Shown piece by piece: positions 55,439 to 63,262 of a stretch of 64,000 nucleotides of DNA. The position numbers were made by a program, and so were the translations under genes. Under the pieces are notes generated by a model, which had not been told where the DNA came from, did no database searches, and worked only from the letters and a program-made list of their open reading frames with translations. Numbering within the stretch: the first letter of the stretch is position 1; each line of letters begins with the position of its first letter. Source of the stretch: Dyadobacter sp. CY347 (lineage in GTDB: Bacteria; Bacteroidota; Bacteroidia; Cytophagales; Spirosomataceae); NCBI RefSeq assembly GCF_021502655.1, contig NZ_JAKFFT010000002.1, forward strand, positions 124,001 through 188,000, given 5' to 3'.

Positions 55439-55470
55439 AGAATGACACGCATTTGGGTGCGTGTCATTCT
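55439..55470 (-). terminator. terminator of the two-component operon
   Basis: A perfect 13-bp stem (55439-55451 with 55458-55470) with a 6-nt loop. On the minus strand a short TTTT follows, 25 bases after the response-regulator stop. A separate 14-bp palindrome, TAAATTGCAATTTA, lies at 55472-55485. Confidence 0.75.
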
Positions 55471-55494
55471 GTAAATTGCAATTTATAAATGCTC

Positions 55495-56154
55495 TTAATT
55501 CAATAGTTGATTTTTGTAGGCAAATGCAACCGCAGCTGCTGTGCTTTTGGTTCCTGTTTTTTCCAAAACCCTTAACCGGTGGCCTTCTACCGTGCGCACG
55601 CTGATGAAAAGCTTGTCGCCGATCTCCGCCGTCGAAAAGCCGTCGCATATCAGTTGAAGGACTTCCTTTTCCCTTGACGAAAGCGCAACATTGCAGGCGT
55701 TGGGGAAGAAGGGATGCTTATTAACCTGCCGGGTTACCATTTTCCGGTGCATGGCTTTGGAAACGAAGTCGTTGTAATAAAAACCTTCCTCATCCACGCG
55801 GCGAATGGCTTTTTCCACTTCGTCCGGACTTGTGTCTTTTAATAAATAGCCCTGCACACCCTTTTCCAGCATGTGAATAACGAAACGGTCTTCATTATAC
55901 ATGGAAACAACGATCACCTTAATGTTAGGGAATCTTTCAAAAGCAGCCTCTGTGGCCTGAATCCCATCCATAACCGGCATTTGCAGGTCCATAAAAACGA
56001 TATCCGGTGTGTTGGCAGGCAAACGGTCGAGTAATTCCTGGCCATTGGCCGCTTCAAGTACAAATTCGAAATCGGGAATGCCGCTCAGCATGGAGATAAA
56101 CCCCTTTCTGAACAGTTCGTGATCGTCGGCAATTCCCAGTTTTAAGGTTTTCAT
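55495..56154 (-). CDS. NarL/LuxR-type response regulator
   Basis: 219 residues. A receiver domain (1-120) has Asp10, Asp11 and the phosphorylated Asp56 in 'DLQMPVMDG'. The GerE/LuxR helix-turn-helix (about 155-215) contains 'LSSREKEVLQLICDGFSTAEIG' (in part) and 'SVRTVEGHR'. It is last in an operon after the cognate histidine kinase (6 bases). Likely targets include its own upstream region. It binds DNA as a dimer by family knowledge. Confidence 0.95.
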   Translation of the reverse strand: MKTLKLGIADDHELFRKGFISMLSGIPDFEFVLEAANGQELLDRLPANTPDIVFMDLQMPVMDGIQATEAAFERFPNIKVIVVSMYNEDRFVIHMLEKGVQGYLLKDTSPDEVEKAIRRVDEEGFYYNDFVSKAMHRKMVTRQVNKHPFFPNACNVALSSREKEVLQLICDGFSTAEIGDKLFISVRTVEGHRLRVLEKTGTKSTAAAVAFAYKNQLLN

Positions 56155-56160
56155 ATTTAA

Positions 56161-57024
56161 TTAAATGTTCACGCGCTCACGGCGGAATGGATGCAAAGGT
56201 TCCGGTTTGCTGTCTGAAACCGGCATCACCGGGATCTGTGCAAATGCACTTGCGCCGCCTTTTTCAGGTTTTTCGTATTGGACTGTTCCGTTAACAATCG
56301 CCAGCCGGCTTTCGATGCCTAACAGGCCCAGCCCAGCGAGATTATTTTCTTTGATTTTTTCGGGATCAAAACCCACTCCGTTATCCGTCACTTTCAATCC
56401 GATCATCTGATCATTGATTTCCAGCCGTATATCAATTTTAGAGCAGTTGGCATGCTTGATCGCATTGTTGACCAATTCCTGCATAATGCGGTAAAGCGTA
56501 AGTTCCAGTTTCTGGCCTTGCCTTGGGAAATCGTCTGTGTTGGCCAGGAAGGTGATGGCGAGGTTGTTATCTTCTTCTAATTTATGAATAAATTCCTCGA
56601 TCGCCTCCATTAATCCAAACCTTTCCAATGTCGTGGGCACCAGATCACGCGTGATCCTGCGCACATGAAGGATGGTTTCCTCAACCAGCGACTGCGACTT
56701 TCTCATGATCTGGTCCTCCTTCTCATTTCCGCTGCTGCCGACCAGTTTGCTGAGCTGGTTAAGGCTTAACTTGGTGAGGGATAGCATTGTCCCAATGTCG
56801 TCATGCAAGTCTTGGGCAATGCGGCGGCGCTCTGTTTCTTCTGAGTTAAGCGCGGTGTCCAGTAAGAGGCGGTTGTAATTTTTTTCAATGTCACTGATCC
56901 GCTTTTCCTCCTCAAATCGTCTTTTTTGATAGTACATCACGAAAGAGATCATGCAGAACGCCATGGTCAGCATTGCCAGCGAGGCAATGAGTAACGCCCA
57001 TTTCAATTCTTCACTGTTTTGCAT
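56161..57024 (-). CDS. sensor histidine kinase, HisKA_3 (NarX/DesK type)
   Basis: 287 residues from the ATG at 57024. One transmembrane helix (9-31) is followed by a short coiled coil. The phosphorylated His74 is in 'RIAQDLHDDIG', and the HATPase_c domain shows 'QELVNNAIKHA', 'VTDNGVGF' and 'GLGLLGIESR'. There is no periplasmic sensor domain, so it probably senses through a membrane partner. The gene overlaps the preceding membrane-protein gene by 14 bases, which makes that protein the best candidate. Confidence 0.92.
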   Translation of the reverse strand: MQNSEELKWALLIASLAMLTMAFCMISFVMYYQKRRFEEEKRISDIEKNYNRLLLDTALNSEETERRRIAQDLHDDIGTMLSLTKLSLNQLSKLVGSSGNEKEDQIMRKSQSLVEETILHVRRITRDLVPTTLERFGLMEAIEEFIHKLEEDNNLAITFLANTDDFPRQGQKLELTLYRIMQELVNNAIKHANCSKIDIRLEINDQMIGLKVTDNGVGFDPEKIKENNLAGLGLLGIESRLAIVNGTVQYEKPEKGGASAFAQIPVMPVSDSKPEPLHPFRRERVNI

Positions 57025-57709
57025 AATGTCCTGCCGAAAAATGATAAATACCAACGCTAAAGCACAACGCACATACTATTTCAAAAATAGTTGGAATGGT
57101 TTCAGTTAAGCCTATGTCAACGGAATGATTCCAGGTGGCCGTATAATGTAAGACAGGCGCAATAAAGATAAAACTTGAATAATATAACAGTAAACCTGAG
57201 CATACCCAGAAAAAGGGAAAGGTAAGCAGGTTTGGAATGCGCAAAGACTTTATCAGTTCATAGAAAAACAATAAAATCAATGTAATAATCAAGACTCCTT
57301 CCACTGTTTTTGAAAACAATACTGCCCTGTGGTTATGCAGGTCACTTATCACTGGATTTGAATTAAAAATATCCCATGCTGTGAAAGCTAAAAAGCCCAC
57401 CATTGAACCTATAATCCCTTTTTTTAATGTCGGTGAGTTGAATTTGTAATAGAACATTCCGCCCAGCAAAGCGTAATTAACCGGGATGGCTAAATTGAAA
57501 AACAATATATTATTCTCATGATTAGCAGCCGAACGAACCATTATAATATCAATCATCAATTTCACTGTCAAGTAAACCAACAGCAATCGGAAGGTGGGGT
57601 CGATGTATGCTTTTTTTAAAATTATTAATATTAGCGGTAATAGTGTGATAAATACTGCTATGCATGAGACCGGGTTTCTGAAACAATACGAAATGAAAAT
57701 TTCAAACAT
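57011..57709 (-). CDS. seven-helix membrane protein linked to the histidine kinase
   Basis: 232 residues with about seven hydrophobic helices and short loops. No family is recognised. Its stop overlaps the kinase start by 14 bases, so translation is coupled. By position it may be the sensor component for the kinase. The start is the ATG at 57709, 22 bases after the small upstream gene. Confidence 0.75.
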   Translation of the reverse strand: MFEIFISYCFRNPVSCIAVFITLLPLILIILKKAYIDPTFRLLLVYLTVKLMIDIIMVRSAANHENNILFFNLAIPVNYALLGGMFYYKFNSPTLKKGIIGSMVGFLAFTAWDIFNSNPVISDLHNHRAVLFSKTVEGVLIITLILLFFYELIKSLRIPNLLTFPFFWVCSGLLLYYSSFIFIAPVLHYTATWNHSVDIGLTETIPTIFEIVCALCFSVGIYHFSAGHYAKQ

Positions 57710-57731
57710 ATAGTGTGTTAATTATTACTGC

Positions 57732-58145
57732 CTAACATTGGTGCGGGCAAAGCGGTCCGCCTGTCATGGCTTCTTTCCTTGCGGGCATATCCTTCATTCC
57801 ACTAAGCCGGGCAGACTTGGTTAGGTCATTGCCGTGCGCGTCGACAGGGATAAGCACAAGTCTTGCGGTCGGTCTTTTTGTGCCTTTGGCCAGCATTTGC
57901 TTTTCTCCTGCGTTATGTCCTTCCTCCTCCGTAATGCCGTAATAAACGCGAAAACCAACACAAGTTTCTCCGTGAATGCTCATCAATTCATTGAATGTAT
58001 GTATTCCAAAAAACTCGGCTTTTACATAATTCTCACCGCGAAGCGTAATTTCCTGTTCTCTTCTCTGAAAAGGTTCAGTAATTCTTAATGCTTGTTCCGC
58101 TGAGATCAGCTGTCCTTCTTTACCCGTAAATTTCCGTGGATCCAT
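57732..58145 (-). CDS. small soluble protein of unknown function, first gene of the two-component operon
   Basis: 137 residues, charged and without signal peptide or membrane helix. A central 'HGETCVGFRVYYGITEEE' stretch and a C-terminus with 'GGPLCPHQC' (three cysteines in all) could bind a metal or be redox-active, which is speculative. It does not resemble a family I know. The 406 bases upstream hold the structured element at 58265-58516. Confidence 0.65.
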   Translation of the reverse strand: MDPRKFTGKEGQLISAEQALRITEPFQRREQEITLRGENYVKAEFFGIHTFNELMSIHGETCVGFRVYYGITEEEGHNAGEKQMLAKGTKRPTARLVLIPVDAHGNDLTKSARLSGMKDMPARKEAMTGGPLCPHQC

Positions 58146-58264
58146 AAACGTTTTAGAGAATTTTTAAAAATTTCTTGATATACGTAAATGTAACCCCCAC
58201 GTGCCTTACCACCAAGCGGAATGCATTGTATTGAGTTACCGGTTCTCGTGTAAAGATTTGTAAA

Positions 58265-58516
58265 CCAATGTGTTGAAAAATGAGCTGGGGACAAAAACAC
58301 GTAGTTTTACCTACTACATTGGGGATTATTACCAAGGCTTAAAATAGGGGTTACGCATTTTACAAATCAGGGGTTATAACGCTAAAAATAATGTATAGGG
58401 CAAGCGACATTTGTAAAGCGTTAAGGGAGAAATTTTTAGACGGATTTCTCGCAAAAGATTAAAAGGGTTAGGTTAAAATTCGAAAGCCGTGAGGGATATC
58501 CTTCACGGCTTTTTTG
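58265..58516 (+). ncRNA. candidate structured RNA or attenuator leader
   Basis: Read on the plus strand there are four successive inverted repeats. CCAATGT/ACATTGG is at 58265-58271 and 58316-58322, with an inner GTAG/CTAC pair. TAACGCT/AGCGTTA is at 58377-58383 and 58417-58423. GAGAAAT/ATTTCTC is at 58427-58433 and 58444-58450. The last is a terminator stem at 58483-58492 and 58503-58512. No protein gene on this strand precedes the terminator. The 5' end is unknown and no matching promoter was found. It could be a small RNA, or a leader that controls the gene at 58552. Confidence 0.4.
58483..58516 (+). terminator. intrinsic terminator with no upstream gene
   Basis: A 10-bp stem (58483-58492 with 58503-58512), 10-nt loop, and a run of T to 58515. 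It lies 36 bases before the Rdx gene. Confidence 0.85.
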
Positions 58517-58551
58517 ATAACTTGATGACCCAAAGCATTGTGTTAATGATC

Positions 58552-58833
58552 ATGAAACCTACAATCAACATTGAATACTGCCCGAAATGCGGCTGGCTGC
58601 TGCGATCTGCCTGGATGGCGCAGGAATTACTCACCACATTTACCGACGATCTGCATGCAGTCCAGCTTGTGCCGTCGGAAGTTGCGGGAAGATACATCAT
58701 CAGCTTGGGGGACGACATTATCTGGGACAGGAAGCGCGAAGGACACTTCCCGGAGCCCAAAGAAATCAAGCAACTGATCCGCGATCGCATTGATCCCGAA
58801 CGCGACTTAGGACATTCTGATCGCAAATCCTGA
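58552..58833 (+). CDS. Rdx family (SelT/SelW/SelH-like) small redox protein
   Basis: 93 residues from the ATG at 58552; earlier in-frame starts would lie inside the terminator. The N-terminal 'INIEYCPKCGWL' carries the CxxC redox site of the thioredoxin-like Rdx fold. Cys replaces selenocysteine, so it is not a selenoprotein. 'GGRYIISLGDDIIWDRK'-like sequence (here 'AGRYII...') completes the fold. The biochemical role of bacterial Rdx proteins is unknown. Expression may be attenuated by the terminator just upstream. Confidence 0.85.
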   Translation: MKPTINIEYCPKCGWLLRSAWMAQELLTTFTDDLHAVQLVPSEVAGRYIISLGDDIIWDRKREGHFPEPKEIKQLIRDRIDPERDLGHSDRKS

Positions 58834-59082
58834 TCAGCATTCAGATAGTAGGACAATTTGTCGCTCTGTGGGGAGCGGTTACTGCAACTTTGACATTAGG
58901 TTATTTCCGGTTTATTTGTGGTAATATGGTTATTCAGGGCTAAAAAGATGCTTTCAGTCATTTGAAGGCGGTTGAAGATTTTTTACCAACGGATTATATT
59001 TTCAAATTTTAATCGAAAAATAATCTTTGGCACGTAGTTTTTCGTTAATGTATAAAACTTGTGAATCTTAAACGCGATAGCT

Positions 59083-59505
59083 ATGGAAAGCAAACTGAAA
59101 ATACCCCAGGAAATGCTGATGAATATTGATTTCATCAACACGATCAATGGTGGAATGAGTGAGCCCGCTATAAAGCTTGATAGAGGATCGGACGGTTTTG
59201 AAGTTGTTGTGAAGGTTCCTGGCATCGAGGTTGAAGATCTTCAATTGGAAGTAGTAAAAGGAAAAAAGAATACTAATAATCTAAAACTATTTCACTTGTT
59301 GCCCATATTTTCTCAGGAAAGTCTGTCCGATGAAGAGCAGTGGAGAACGATACGTTTCATCAATACATTCGTCATTCCCGACGGGGTCGACGTTGAAAAT
59401 ATAACAGCAAAATATGACGATAATTTGCGCCATCTTGTGCTATTTCTTCCTTACGGAGACGAGCAGGGAGATTACCACAGGAAGGTTAACATTGAACGCT
59501 GGTAA
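59083..59505 (+). CDS. Hsp20/alpha-crystallin family small heat-shock-like protein
   Basis: 140 residues. The alpha-crystallin core (about 35-130) is recognised from 'FEVVVKVPGIEVEDLQLEV', 'TFVIPDGVDVENITAKYD' and 'HLVLFLPYG', with a C-terminal V-N-I in place of the IxI tail motif. The mid-domain 'LPIFSQESLSDEEQWRT' is longer than in classical Hsp20. It would hold unfolding proteins as an ATP-independent chaperone. It stands alone with its own terminator. Confidence 0.8.
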   Translation: MESKLKIPQEMLMNIDFINTINGGMSEPAIKLDRGSDGFEVVVKVPGIEVEDLQLEVVKGKKNTNNLKLFHLLPIFSQESLSDEEQWRTIRFINTFVIPDGVDVENITAKYDDNLRHLVLFLPYGDEQGDYHRKVNIERW

Positions 59506-59530
59506 CAGCGAATTTGCACTAAATAAAGTC

Positions 59531-59560
59531 ACCCGATAGTTACAACTGTCGGGTTTTTTT
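59531..59560 (+). terminator. terminator of the Hsp20-like gene
   Basis: Stem 59531-59541 with 59544-59554 (one G-T pair) followed by a run of seven T residues. Confidence 0.85.
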
Positions 59561-59773
59561 ATGTGTCATGCACTATATTGCGCCCGAAAAAGAGATCTTT
59601 CATTGCCTTCGGTCTTATGAATGAAGCACATGGAATATAGCTTTCAGGAATTGTACGCATCCAATAGTTAATATTAACATAGGGTAAACATTTTGTTTTA
59701 TATTAAAAAAAGGAGTTTCATCTCTGTATCTTAGCATCCATATTTTATATATTACTCCTCCAATCTCAACGTT

Positions 59774-60109
59774 ATGAAAAAATCAAATATCTTCGCTTAC
59801 ATTGAACTTACGAAACTTGTAGAAGAGCTCAAAGTTTCAAATGCTTCCGGTCAGCTTAAGCAAAAGTTAAAATCCCAATCTGCATATTTCAACATTATCG
59901 AACCGCGGTACTTTTCCGATAGCCTTATTGGGGAGTGGGAGCAGATCCTGAGCCTTATCAAACAGAAAGGTGTGAAAGTGAATGAGGAAGGGAAAGTTGT
60001 TTCCAATGCGGTAAGCAATACAATCGACCAGTTTTCGGACAGGGAATGCGAAGTGCTGGTGGATAAGGTTTACTCCTTGTACGACCAGGTTAAGATGGAA
60101 TTTCAATAA
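59774..60109 (+). CDS. small protein of unknown function
   Basis: 111 residues, soluble, charged and mostly helical by composition. There are no cysteines in a motif and no recognised domain. A purine-rich AGGAG lies 67 bases upstream, too far to act as its ribosome site. The gene is isolated between the terminators at 59531 and 60122, with 268 AT-rich bases upstream that contain a 12-bp palindrome (59667-59678) and 7-base inverted arms at 59573-59579 and 59634-59640. Confidence 0.65.
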   Translation: MKKSNIFAYIELTKLVEELKVSNASGQLKQKLKSQSAYFNIIEPRYFSDSLIGEWEQILSLIKQKGVKVNEEGKVVSNAVSNTIDQFSDRECEVLVDKVYSLYDQVKMEFQ

Positions 60110-60121
60110 CATTTTTATAGA

Positions 60122-60151
60122 AAAGGGCTCCTGGTTTTCCAGGAGCCCTTT
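60122..60151. terminator. bidirectional terminator between the small gene and metG
   Basis: A 13-bp stem (60122-60134 with 60139-60151) with TTTT loop, A-run and T-run at the two sides, between convergent genes. Confidence 0.92.
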
Positions 60152-60172
60152 ATTGTTTCAAGTTGCAGATTA

Positions 60173-62242
60173 TTAATTTACTGTCCCGCCGTTCCACACT
60201 TCTTTTCCGGGCTGTACAAAAGCCAGGCTTCCGTCCCGGTCTTCGGCCATCAGGATCATTCCGTGACTTTCCAGCCCCATCATCTTTCTCGGCGCAAGGT
60301 TTGCCAGATATAATACTTTTTTGCCAACCACTTCTTCCGCTGAAAAGTGCTCTGAGATCCCGCTAAGGACAGTTCGCTGTTCAGTGCCGATGTCTACGAG
60401 CAGTTTGAGCAGTTTTTTGCTTTTCGGAACGTTCTCCGCAGCGACGATTGTAGCGACACGAATATCCATTTTTCCAAAATCATCATATTGAATCTCCGGC
60501 TTGATTGCCGTGACCGTTTTTCCTTCCAGCTCGTTCATTCGTTTTGCGTCGTGCAGTTTCTGAATTTGTTTTTCAATGACATGGTCTTCAATTTTCTCGA
60601 ATAACAGTTTCGCTTCCAGAACAGCCTGTCCGGAAGACAGCAGATCCGGGTTTCCAGCATTTTCCCAGGCTGTATCGGTCATTCCCAGTTGCTCCTGGAT
60701 TTTCGCAGCTGTAAAAGGAAGCACGGGCTCAGACACAATGGATAATGTTGCTGAAATTTGTAATGCAATGTTCAAGATCGTGTTAACGCGTTCAGGATCA
60801 GTCTTAATGGCATGCCAGGGCTGCGTTTCTGCGAGATATTTGTTTCCTGATCTTGCTAAGTCCATGATCAATGTAAGCGCTTCACGGAACCGGTAAGTTT
60901 CCAGGGATTCTGCAATGCGCGCCGGGAATTCAGAAAGGTCTTTCAAAGCGATCTCGTCAATTTCCTGCAATGCGCCTCTTGCGGGCACTTTGCTGTCACA
61001 GAATTTTTGGGTTAAAACAATGGCCCTGTTAATGAAATTGCCGTAAATACCAACGAGCTCGCTGTTATTTCTGGTCTGGAAATCTTTCCAGGTGAATTCG
61101 CTGTCTTTGGTTTCAGGCGCATTGGCCGTAAGCACATAACGCAGCACATCCTGCTTATTGGGAAGCTCTTCCAGATATTCATGAAGCCACACGGCCCAGT
61201 TTCTTGAAGTGGAAATTTTATCGCCTTCCAGGTTCATAAACTCGTTTGCAGGTACATTATCCGGCAAAATATAGTTGCCTTCCGCCATCAGCATAGCAGG
61301 GAAAATGATGCAATGGAAAACAATGTTGTCTTTACCTATAAAATGCACCAGCTTCGTCTCCTCGCCAGGGGTGGTCGGTTGCCACCATTGCTTCCAGCCC
61401 TCGTCCGTTCCGTTTTTTTGGATCAGCCAATCTTTTGTAGCTGAAATGTATCCGATAGGTGCTTCAAACCACACGTATAAAACCTTTCCGTCCGTATCAG
61501 GAAGCGGTACTTTGATTCCCCAATCGAGGTCGCGGGTCATGGCGCGGGGTTTTAGTCCGTCTTTTAACCAGGATTGGCATTGTCCGAAAACATTTGTTTT
61601 CCACTCGCTGTGGCTGTTGATGTAGCTTTCAATGTCAGGTTGCATGGTGTCCAAAGGCAAATACCAGTTTTTGGTCGCCTTCAAAATCGGTTTTGCGCCG
61701 GATAGCATTGATCGCGGATCTTTCAGTTCCAGCGGGCTTAATGTTGAGCCGCAACGTTCGCACTGGTCGCCGTAGGCATTTGGATTTGCGCAAACCGGGC
61801 ATGTTCCGACAATGTATCGGTCGGCCAGGAATTGTTCGGCCGTTTCGTCAAAATATTGCTCGGTTGTTTCTTCAACGAAAACATTCTTATCGAACAGGTC
61901 TTTGAAAATTTCCTGCGAGGTTTCATGATGGACCGCCTTGCTCGTCCTGGAATATATATCGAACGAAATGCCCAGTTCTTTAAAGGAAGCGTCGATTTGC
62001 GCATAATATTTATCAACGACCTGCTGCGGCGTTAGGCCTTCTTTTTTCGCACGAATCGTAATGGGAACGCCATGCTCATCGGTTCCGCTGATAAAAGCAA
62101 CATCTTTCCCTTTGGAGCGCAGGTAACGAACGTATATATCTGCCGGTATGTAACATCCGGCCAAATGACCAATGTGTATAGGGCCATTGGCATAGATCAG
62201 CGCGGCGGTAACAGTATATCGTTTTGGATCGGGAATGGGCAT
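60173..62242 (-). CDS. metG: methionyl-tRNA synthetase
   Basis: 689 residues. The class I HIGH motif is 'HIGH' at 23-26. A zinc-knuckle region has 'CPVC' and 'CERCG' at about 145-165. The KMSKS loop appears as Lys342-Ile-Ser-Thr-Ser. A C-terminal tRNA-binding/EMAP domain (about 580-689, '[13 protein letters not shown]') allows dimerisation. It charges tRNA-Met. It is convergent with the small gene at 59774. Confidence 0.97.
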   Translation of the reverse strand: MPIPDPKRYTVTAALIYANGPIHIGHLAGCYIPADIYVRYLRSKGKDVAFISGTDEHGVPITIRAKKEGLTPQQVVDKYYAQIDASFKELGISFDIYSRTSKAVHHETSQEIFKDLFDKNVFVEETTEQYFDETAEQFLADRYIVGTCPVCANPNAYGDQCERCGSTLSPLELKDPRSMLSGAKPILKATKNWYLPLDTMQPDIESYINSHSEWKTNVFGQCQSWLKDGLKPRAMTRDLDWGIKVPLPDTDGKVLYVWFEAPIGYISATKDWLIQKNGTDEGWKQWWQPTTPGEETKLVHFIGKDNIVFHCIIFPAMLMAEGNYILPDNVPANEFMNLEGDKISTSRNWAVWLHEYLEELPNKQDVLRYVLTANAPETKDSEFTWKDFQTRNNSELVGIYGNFINRAIVLTQKFCDSKVPARGALQEIDEIALKDLSEFPARIAESLETYRFREALTLIMDLARSGNKYLAETQPWHAIKTDPERVNTILNIALQISATLSIVSEPVLPFTAAKIQEQLGMTDTAWENAGNPDLLSSGQAVLEAKLLFEKIEDHVIEKQIQKLHDAKRMNELEGKTVTAIKPEIQYDDFGKMDIRVATIVAAENVPKSKKLLKLLVDIGTEQRTVLSGISEHFSAEEVVGKKVLYLANLAPRKMMGLESHGMILMAEDRDGSLAFVQPGKEVWNGGTVN

Positions 62243-62384
62243 CTTTGAAATTCAGGTAATATAAATAAGATTCTAAAACGTAAAATTAGTAAAAACGCTT
62301 TCAGAACCGGGACTTTGAGAAAGTGTAAATAAAATTTTATAACTTCAAGTGTTAACGCTTGTTCCACCATTTACCATTAACAAG

Positions 62385-63137
62385 ATGACGACATACATAT
62401 ACAAAAGGCTTTTTGTGCTCTCTCTGGCTGTGCTGGCAGCGTTCGGATGTGCTGACAATCAGGATGATTATCTTAAAAAGGCAGAAAGACAGTATCATTT
62501 TACAAAAGCAGTAACCGAAGATGATGCATTATTCCCAACCTATTCCCTGGCGGAAAACGGGAAGATCACTAGGGAGCTGGTCAAATCAGAACGTCAGTTA
62601 AAAGAAAGGCTAACCGAAATGGCGCCGATCCAGTTGCCGGCAGAGAATGCGCCACTGACAGACGATCAGAAGGATGGGATTTTGAGAACGTATAAAAGCT
62701 TTTTGCGAAGCCACCGGGAAGATGCGTTGCTGATCAGGCACGTTCGGAACAGATACGCAAGAGTGATCTTGGAAGATGGTGATGTGATCAACTCAGACGA
62801 CTATGCTTTAATTGCCTTTTTAACCAAAGAACTGATCGACTCCAAATGCGGCCGTTTTGCACTCATTATGGAAGGGATTAATAAAGTTAAAGGCCATGTT
62901 GCAGACAATGAATATAGCTTGCTGGTTGGTGATTTTAAGAACCAAATTTTGACAAGCCTGGATTTGCATAAGCAAGCGCAGGCAGCCTTACCCGGGTTGA
63001 TTCAAAAAGTGAAAGACAGTCCCGAAACGACCGGAGAACTCCGAAAGGATTTTATGATTGCATTGTATGAAAAAGACGATCTTTCTCCCAGGATCGAAAA
63101 GCTTGAAAAATATCTGCTCGAAGCAGAACGCCTTTAA
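62385..63137 (+). CDS. lipoprotein of unknown function
   Basis: 250 residues from the ATG at 62385; an upstream GTG adds a leader with no signal-peptide features. The signal peptide ends in a lipobox Cys ('AAFGCADN'). The rest is helical and charged, with heptad-like segments in residues 150-250. No domain recognised. The terminator at 63162 follows. It is divergent from metG. Confidence 0.7.
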   Translation: MTTYIYKRLFVLSLAVLAAFGCADNQDDYLKKAERQYHFTKAVTEDDALFPTYSLAENGKITRELVKSERQLKERLTEMAPIQLPAENAPLTDDQKDGILRTYKSFLRSHREDALLIRHVRNRYARVILEDGDVINSDDYALIAFLTKELIDSKCGRFALIMEGINKVKGHVADNEYSLLVGDFKNQILTSLDLHKQAQAALPGLIQKVKDSPETTGELRKDFMIALYEKDDLSPRIEKLEKYLLEAERL

Positions 63138-63161
63138 AATATCAGTTTTCAGAATGACATT

Positions 63162-63197
63162 CCCTTTCCTGATCTCGCGATTTGGGAAGGGTTTTTT
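63162..63197 (+). terminator. terminator after the lipoprotein gene
   Basis: An 8-bp stem (63162-63169 with 63184-63191, one T-G pair) and six T residues at 63192-63197. Confidence 0.8.
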
Positions 63198-63262
63198 GTT
63201 GTTATGCAGTGAATTCATTTTTTTACAGCCAACTTTGACCTTCACATTCTGTTTAATAAAAT

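Larger units (their letters stand above)
58146..58551. other. gene-free region with clustered motifs and hairpins
   Basis: The only stretch above 300 bases without a gene. Besides the stem-loops listed separately it holds four TTACC (58206, 58236, 58307, 58329) on the plus strand, which resemble half of a NarL heptamer (TACCnnT). It also holds two direct AGGGGTTA copies at 58346-58353 and 58369-58376, 23 bases apart. No open frame starts convincingly in it. Confidence 0.6.

Noticed and set aside
58552..58833. A possible selenoprotein.
   Set aside because: The redox site is CPKC with ordinary cysteine codons, and no in-frame TGA is present in it.
59025..59050. A TGGCAC sequence before the Hsp20-like gene resembling a sigma-54 -24 element.
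   Set aside because: The expected GC-containing -12 element (TTGCA/T) is not found at the right spacing.
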